Positions 60,501 to 64,000 of a stretch of 64,000 nt of DNA are shown here, one piece after another. Source of the stretch: Micromonospora_E sp048060115 (GTDB taxonomy: Bacteria > Actinomycetota > Actinomycetes > Mycobacteriales > Micromonosporaceae). The notes below the pieces were generated by a model. That model was not told where the DNA came from and searched no databases. It saw only the letters and a program-made list of their open reading frames with translations. The stretch lies in assembly GCF_048060115.1 (NCBI RefSeq), contig NZ_JBHMIM010000042.1, forward strand, positions 1-64,000, written 5' to 3'. Made by a program: the position numbers and the translations under genes. Position 1 is the first letter of the stretch, and each line of letters begins with the position of its first letter.

Positions 60501-61214
60501 ATGATCGAGGCACTGCTGCCGGCCACGGCGGTCGCCCGCGAGGCGTTCGACGACAACGTCCCGGTCACCCTGTTCCCCGAGGAGTCCGCGGTGCTCGGCA
60601 ACGCGGTCGACAAGCGCCGTCGTGAGTTCGGCACCGCACGCCGCTGCGCCCATGAAGCCCTCGCCGAGCTGGGCTTCCCCGGCGTACCGGTGCCGTCCGG
60701 TGCACGCCGCGAACCCCGCTGGCCGGCCGGGGTGGTCGGCAGCATCACCCACTGCGCCGGCTACCGCGCGGCGGTGGTGGCCCGGTCGGTCGACCTCACC
60801 ACGGTCGGAATCGATGCCGAACCGCACGAGCCGCTGCCCGCCGGCGTCCTGAACAGCATCACCATGCCCGACGAACTCACCTGGCTGACCGCCCGCCGGG
60901 ACAGCCACCCGCAGGTGCACTGGGACCGGCTGCTGTTCTGCGCCAAGGAAGCCGTCTACAAGGCGTGGTACCCGCTGGCGGAACGCTGGCTCGGCTTCGA
61001 GCAGGCGTACGTCGAGGCGAACCCCGGCCCCGACGGCACCGTCGCCCCCGGTTCCAGCGGCGCCGCCACCGACGGGGACTTCACCGCCCGGCTGCTGGTG
61101 CCCGGCCCGGCGTTGCCCGACGGCACGCCGCTGACCGGGTTCACCGGCCGGTGGCTGGCCCGCAACGGCCTGATCGTCGCCGCGATCAGCGTCCCGGCCG
61201 GCCCCGACGCTTGA
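60501..61214 (+). CDS. 4'-phosphopantetheinyl transferase (EntD/Sfp type)
   Basis: The 237-aa protein has the PPTase motifs: RREFGTARRCAHEAL, GSITHCAGYRAAVVA, VGIDAEPHEPL (Mg-binding Asp) and LLFCAKEAVYKAWYPL (WxxKEAxxK type). It activates carrier proteins of polyketide, non-ribosomal peptide or fatty acid synthases. No such synthase is in the window, so it probably serves clusters elsewhere. GGAGG lies in the 20 bases before the ATG. It overlaps the convergent DUF1707 gene by 29 bp. Confidence 0.92.
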   Translation: MIEALLPATAVAREAFDDNVPVTLFPEESAVLGNAVDKRRREFGTARRCAHEALAELGFPGVPVPSGARREPRWPAGVVGSITHCAGYRAAVVARSVDLTTVGIDAEPHEPLPAGVLNSITMPDELTWLTARRDSHPQVHWDRLLFCAKEAVYKAWYPLAERWLGFEQAYVEANPGPDGTVAPGSSGAATDGDFTARLLVPGPALPDGTPLTGFTGRWLARNGLIVAAISVPAGPDA

Positions 61215-61785
61215 CCGTCACACCGCCCCAGAACGCCAACCCGCTGATGTGGATTCTCGGCCCGCCGGGGCTGCCCAGTCCGGCGGCCCGCTGACCAAAG
61301 TCGCCCATCACGCCCACCCCGGTGATCGACACCTCGGCGTCATCCGGCACCACGATCTCGATCCCGCCCATGATCGCCCAGGCCTGGATCCGGATCACGT
61401 TCGCGTCGAGCTGCGCTTGTCGCAGGTCGAACCGGCCACCGCCCCAGAAGGCGAGCGCCCGCAACCTGCCCGGTGCCACCCACCGGCCCCGGCGGTCGAC
61501 CCCGCTCATCACCGCGACCGCCCACTGCGACGGCCGCGACGGCTCCAGACCGTGATCGCCCCGCCGGGCGACCGAGTCGGACACCGCACGGGGAATGTCC
61601 CGGGTCAGCGGCTCCAACTCCGCGTACGTCCGGGCGGCGTACACCCGACCGAGTCGTTCGTCCAACTCGGGCAGATCGATCCGGCCCTCGGCGGCCGCGG
61701 CCCGCAGCACCTCCGCCACCTGCTCGCGGTCGGCGTCGGAGGCCCGCAGCCGGTCTGGGGGCAGCCGGTCAGGAAGGTCACTCAC
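61186..61785 (-). CDS. DUF1707 and LiaF-like domain protein
   Basis: The 199-aa protein has an N-terminal DUF1707 (SHOCT-like) domain, LRASDADREQVAEVLRAAAAEGRIDLPELDERLGRVYAARTYAEL in two stretches, and a C-terminal beta-rich domain (LRALAFWGGGRFDLRQAQL, AWAIMGGIEIVVPDDAEV, GLAFWGGVTVKRR) like the cell-wall-stress LiaF C-terminus. There is no membrane span. The GTG at 61785 overlaps the stop of the NUDIX gene (GTGA), supporting that start over one two codons earlier. The function is unknown. Confidence 0.82.
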   Translation of the reverse strand: MSDLPDRLPPDRLRASDADREQVAEVLRAAAAEGRIDLPELDERLGRVYAARTYAELEPLTRDIPRAVSDSVARRGDHGLEPSRPSQWAVAVMSGVDRRGRWVAPGRLRALAFWGGGRFDLRQAQLDANVIRIQAWAIMGGIEIVVPDDAEVSITGVGVMGDFGQRAAGLGSPGGPRIHISGLAFWGGVTVKRRGRPGR

Positions 61786-62321
61786 GCCCACAGCGTACCG
61801 AGCGTCGCCGGGTTCGTCGGATCAGTCAGGTAGCGCGCCAGCACCTCGGTGTGCAACGGGAACGCCAACCTGACCGGCTCGGTCACCACCAGCCACTCGG
61901 TGGCCTCCTCGGTCGCCACCGACACCGGCAACGTCTCCGCCGGTCGGGGCGGCAGCACCCCGAAGATCAGCAGGCTGGCGCCGTTCGGCACGCTGCGCAC
62001 GGCGTACAGTCGCACCTGGTCGGACCGCCCGGCCAGCCCGGTCTCCTCGCGCAGCTCGCGGACCACCGCCGTCCGCCAGTCCTCGCCGTACTCGATGAAA
62101 CCGCCCGGCAGAGCCAGCTCGCCGCGCGCCGGCTCGATGTCGCGGCGCTGCACCACCACCCCGATCCCCTGTGGACTCGTCACCGGCACCAGGGCAACCG
62201 CCACCGGCGTCGGGTTGCGCCACACCTGCTGCCCACAGTGGTCACAGGACCGGGGCCAGTCGGCGTCGGCCGGGTAGCGGGCACCGCACGACGAGCAGAA
62301 CGAGTAGGGCACGCCAGTCAC
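61782..62321 (-). CDS. NUDIX hydrolase with N-terminal zinc ribbon
   Basis: The 179-aa protein has a zinc ribbon CSSC...CDHC near residues 9-30 (NudC-like) and a NUDIX box GGFIEYGEDWRTAVVREL followed by REETGL near residues 74-96, with all catalytic Glu present. It hydrolyses a nucleoside diphosphate derivative that cannot be deduced. The GTG at 62321 is chosen because the zinc ribbon follows directly. Confidence 0.85.
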   Translation of the reverse strand: MTGVPYSFCSSCGARYPADADWPRSCDHCGQQVWRNPTPVAVALVPVTSPQGIGVVVQRRDIEPARGELALPGGFIEYGEDWRTAVVRELREETGLAGRSDQVRLYAVRSVPNGASLLIFGVLPPRPAETLPVSVATEEATEWLVVTEPVRLAFPLHTEVLARYLTDPTNPATLGTLWA

Positions 62322-62505
62322 AGCGTCCGACGATACGCCGGTCGCCGGGCCGGGCCCGCTGTCACCTATCCGACCGCCGGCGGGCACCCGCCGGCCGCGC
62401 CCGGTCGGGGATCCTGACCCGCTGGGCCCGGCATCTGGACACCACCAGCGCAGCTACCTGCGCCGGTCGCTGCGCTGGTTGGACCGGCGGCGGTAGCCTG
62501 CGGCG

Positions 62506-63432
62506 ATGCGGCACACCTTGGAGCCGAACGCCCGGACCCTGCACGGCTACCTCTCACCGGACTATCCACCGGTGCTGACCATCGACCCCGGAGACACGGT
62601 CACCTTCCGTACCCTGGACTGTTGGTGGTCGGCCGGGCCGTACGCCGGCGGCCCGCACGACCAGCGGCCCCGGCACGCGGCGCACCGGCCGGGGTTCGGC
62701 CACGCGTTGGTCGGGCCGGTCGCGGTGCGCGGCGCCCGGCCCGGGACCACCCTGTCGGTACGCGTCGACGAGGTGCTGCCGGCCGACTGGGGCACCACCC
62801 TGGCGGGCAGCGCGTTGACCCCGCACAGCGAGCGGTACGGGATCGCCGGCACCGAGACGGTGCACACCTGGCAGCTGGACCCCGCCGCCGGCACCGGACG
62901 CAACCAGCTCGGCCACACCGTGACGTTGCGGCCGTTCCTCGGGGTGCTCGGCATGCCACCGGCGCAGCCCGGCGAGCATTCGACCATTGCGCCCCGGCGT
63001 TGCGGCGGCAACCTGGACTGCAAGGACCTGGTCGCCGGCAGCACCCTGCTGCTGCCGGTCACCGTCGACGGCGCGCTGTTCTCCGTCGGCGACGGGCACG
63101 CAGCCCAGGGCGACGGCGAGATCTGCGGTACGGCGATCGAATGCCCGATGGACCGGGTCCAGCTCACCTTCGATCTGGTCGACGACCGACCGTTGACCGG
63201 CCCGGTGGCCCGGGTCGACGGCGCCTGGCTGACCCTCGGCCTGGGCGACACTCTCGATGCCGCGGCCGCCGACGCCCTCGACGCGATGATCACCCTGATG
63301 TCCCGCCGGCACGGGCTGTCCCGGGGTGACGCGGTCGCCCTGGCCAGCATCGTCGTCGACGTACGGGTGACGCAGATCGTCAACGGCGTCGTCGGCGTGC
63401 ACGCCCGGCTCGCCGACGACGCCCTCCGCTGA
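62506..63432 (+). CDS. acetamidase/formamidase family protein
   Basis: The 308-aa protein matches the FmdA/AmdA family: DPGDTVTFRTLDCWW, HALVGPVAVRGARPGTTLSV, TIAPRRCGGNLDCKDLVAGSTLLLPV and GDGHAAQGDGEICGTAIE. The family hydrolyses formamide or acetamide to ammonia and the acid. All of these landmark motifs are present. It is monocistronic between the NUDIX gene and a convergent acyltransferase gene. Confidence 0.9.
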   Translation: MRHTLEPNARTLHGYLSPDYPPVLTIDPGDTVTFRTLDCWWSAGPYAGGPHDQRPRHAAHRPGFGHALVGPVAVRGARPGTTLSVRVDEVLPADWGTTLAGSALTPHSERYGIAGTETVHTWQLDPAAGTGRNQLGHTVTLRPFLGVLGMPPAQPGEHSTIAPRRCGGNLDCKDLVAGSTLLLPVTVDGALFSVGDGHAAQGDGEICGTAIECPMDRVQLTFDLVDDRPLTGPVARVDGAWLTLGLGDTLDAAAADALDAMITLMSRRHGLSRGDAVALASIVVDVRVTQIVNGVVGVHARLADDALR

Positions 63433-63446
63433 GGGTGCCAGCCGGC

Positions 63447-64000
63447 TCAGCTGGGCGGTAGGAGTGATGGGCGGCGGCGGGCGGCGAGGTCCTCGACCCA
63501 GCCAAGGGCCAGTACCACCGCGACCAGCAGTACGGTGCCGACGCCGAGGATGGCCGCCTTGCCGGCGTAGAGGCCGGTCAGAGTGAGCAGCCCACTGGCG
63601 GCGTACAGCACCGGCAGGTGCCAGATGTAGATGGTCACCGCCCGAGCGTTGACCATGCGGATCAGCCGGGCCAGCCACGGCACCTGCGTGAGCCAGTCCA
63701 GCCGGGGCCGGGCCCGCATCAGCAGCAGCACCACCGCCCACCCCCACACCAGCGCGCCGAGCCGGTCGTCCTCGCCCCGCTCGGCCAGCCACATCGTCGC
63801 GCCGATCGCCAGCGTGCCGACGCCGAGCGCGTACCACCTCAGCGGGACCCGGTCCAGCAGCCCGGTGTGCCGGGCGTAGCCGATCAGCCAGCAGGTGCCG
63901 TACGCGGCCATCGACCAGACCACGTCGGTGACCGGGTTGACCGGCAGGTCGACCAGCGGGGAGGAGAGCAGTACCGCGAGTGCGGGCAGGGTCAGCAGCG
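63447..64000 (-). CDS. acyltransferase 3 family membrane protein (partial)
   Basis: The 3' part of a membrane acyltransferase. The frame is open to the window edge, so the 5' end is missing. About five membrane helices are visible and the segment RAVTIYIWHLPVLYA near the end is typical of acyltransferase 3 (OafA/NodX-like) proteins, which O-acetylate surface polysaccharides or natural products. The catalytic N-terminal helix lies outside the window. Confidence 0.8.
   Translation of the reverse strand, partial: LLTLPALAVLLSSPLVDLPVNPVTDVVWSMAAYGTCWLIGYARHTGLLDRVPLRWYALGVGTLAIGATMWLAERGEDDRLGALVWGWAVVLLLMRARPRLDWLTQVPWLARLIRMVNARAVTIYIWHLPVLYAASGLLTLTGLYAGKAAILGVGTVLLVAVVLALGWVEDLAARRRPSLLPPS

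Overview
The window is very GC-rich, with third codon positions that are mostly G or C, many GTG starts and many 4-bp ATGA/GTGA gene overlaps. Together with the cebEFG-bglC-cebR locus, the bsaP-bioB pair and the Gly-Cys-Val tRNA cluster, this points to a filamentous actinomycete. Micromonosporaceae (Micromonospora or a relative) is my best guess. It reads as ordinary chromosome. The only trace of a mobile element is a decayed integrase beside tRNA-Val.

Layout: (1) 0.2-2.8 kb: a lipoprotein and an ECF sigma/anti-sigma pair. (2) 2.9-10.3 kb (minus): HerA-type ATPase, SbcD, SbcC and a NurA-type nuclease, arranged like the archaeal HerA-NurA-Mre11-Rad50 end-resection module, then a spermidine-synthase-like protein. 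(3) 10.4-11.9 kb: a RibD-C-type reductase and a pRiA4b ORF-3 family protein. (4) 12-23.3 kb: cello-oligosaccharide import (cebEFG), GH1 beta-glucosidase, CebR, two ACT-domain proteins and a secreted GH9 cellulase. Three CebR-type boxes tie the importer to the cellulase. (5) 23.5-31.1 kb: a subtilase with an altered oxyanion hole, a 1414-aa STAND-WD40 protein, a GNAT protein and a secreted S1 protease. (6) 31.2-36.2 kb: biotin genes bsaP-bioB and, divergently, bioF-bioD, then a P450/methyltransferase pair. (7) 36.4-45.7 kb: a cell-surface protein, an FUSC-type membrane protein, the L-rhamnose operon with its LacI regulator, and a TetR regulator. (8) 45.9-46.6 kb: three tRNA genes and the integrase remnant. 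(9) 46.8-52.8 kb: GTP cyclohydrolase II, a RibD-C reductase and a five-gene operon (MDR dehydrogenase, pterin-synthase-like protein with altered catalytic residues, GT4 glycosyltransferase, methyltransferase, UPF0104 membrane protein). This looks like an uncharacterised pathway for a GTP-derived, glycosylated metabolite. (10) 53.5-64 kb: a TM2 protein, a 1599-aa double-GH43 enzyme, an unrecognised 506-aa protein, a phosphopantetheinyl transferase, DUF1707 and NUDIX proteins, an acetamidase/formamidase, and an acyltransferase that runs off the window.

The main physiological theme is plant-polymer use: cellulose (GH9, CebEFG, GH1), arabinan or xylan (GH43) and L-rhamnose, each with a LacI-type operator at its promoter. 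The strongest leads for undescribed biology are the 46.8-52.8 kb GTP-derived pathway and the HerA-SbcCD-NurA operon, whose HerA protein ends in an SSB-like acidic tip.
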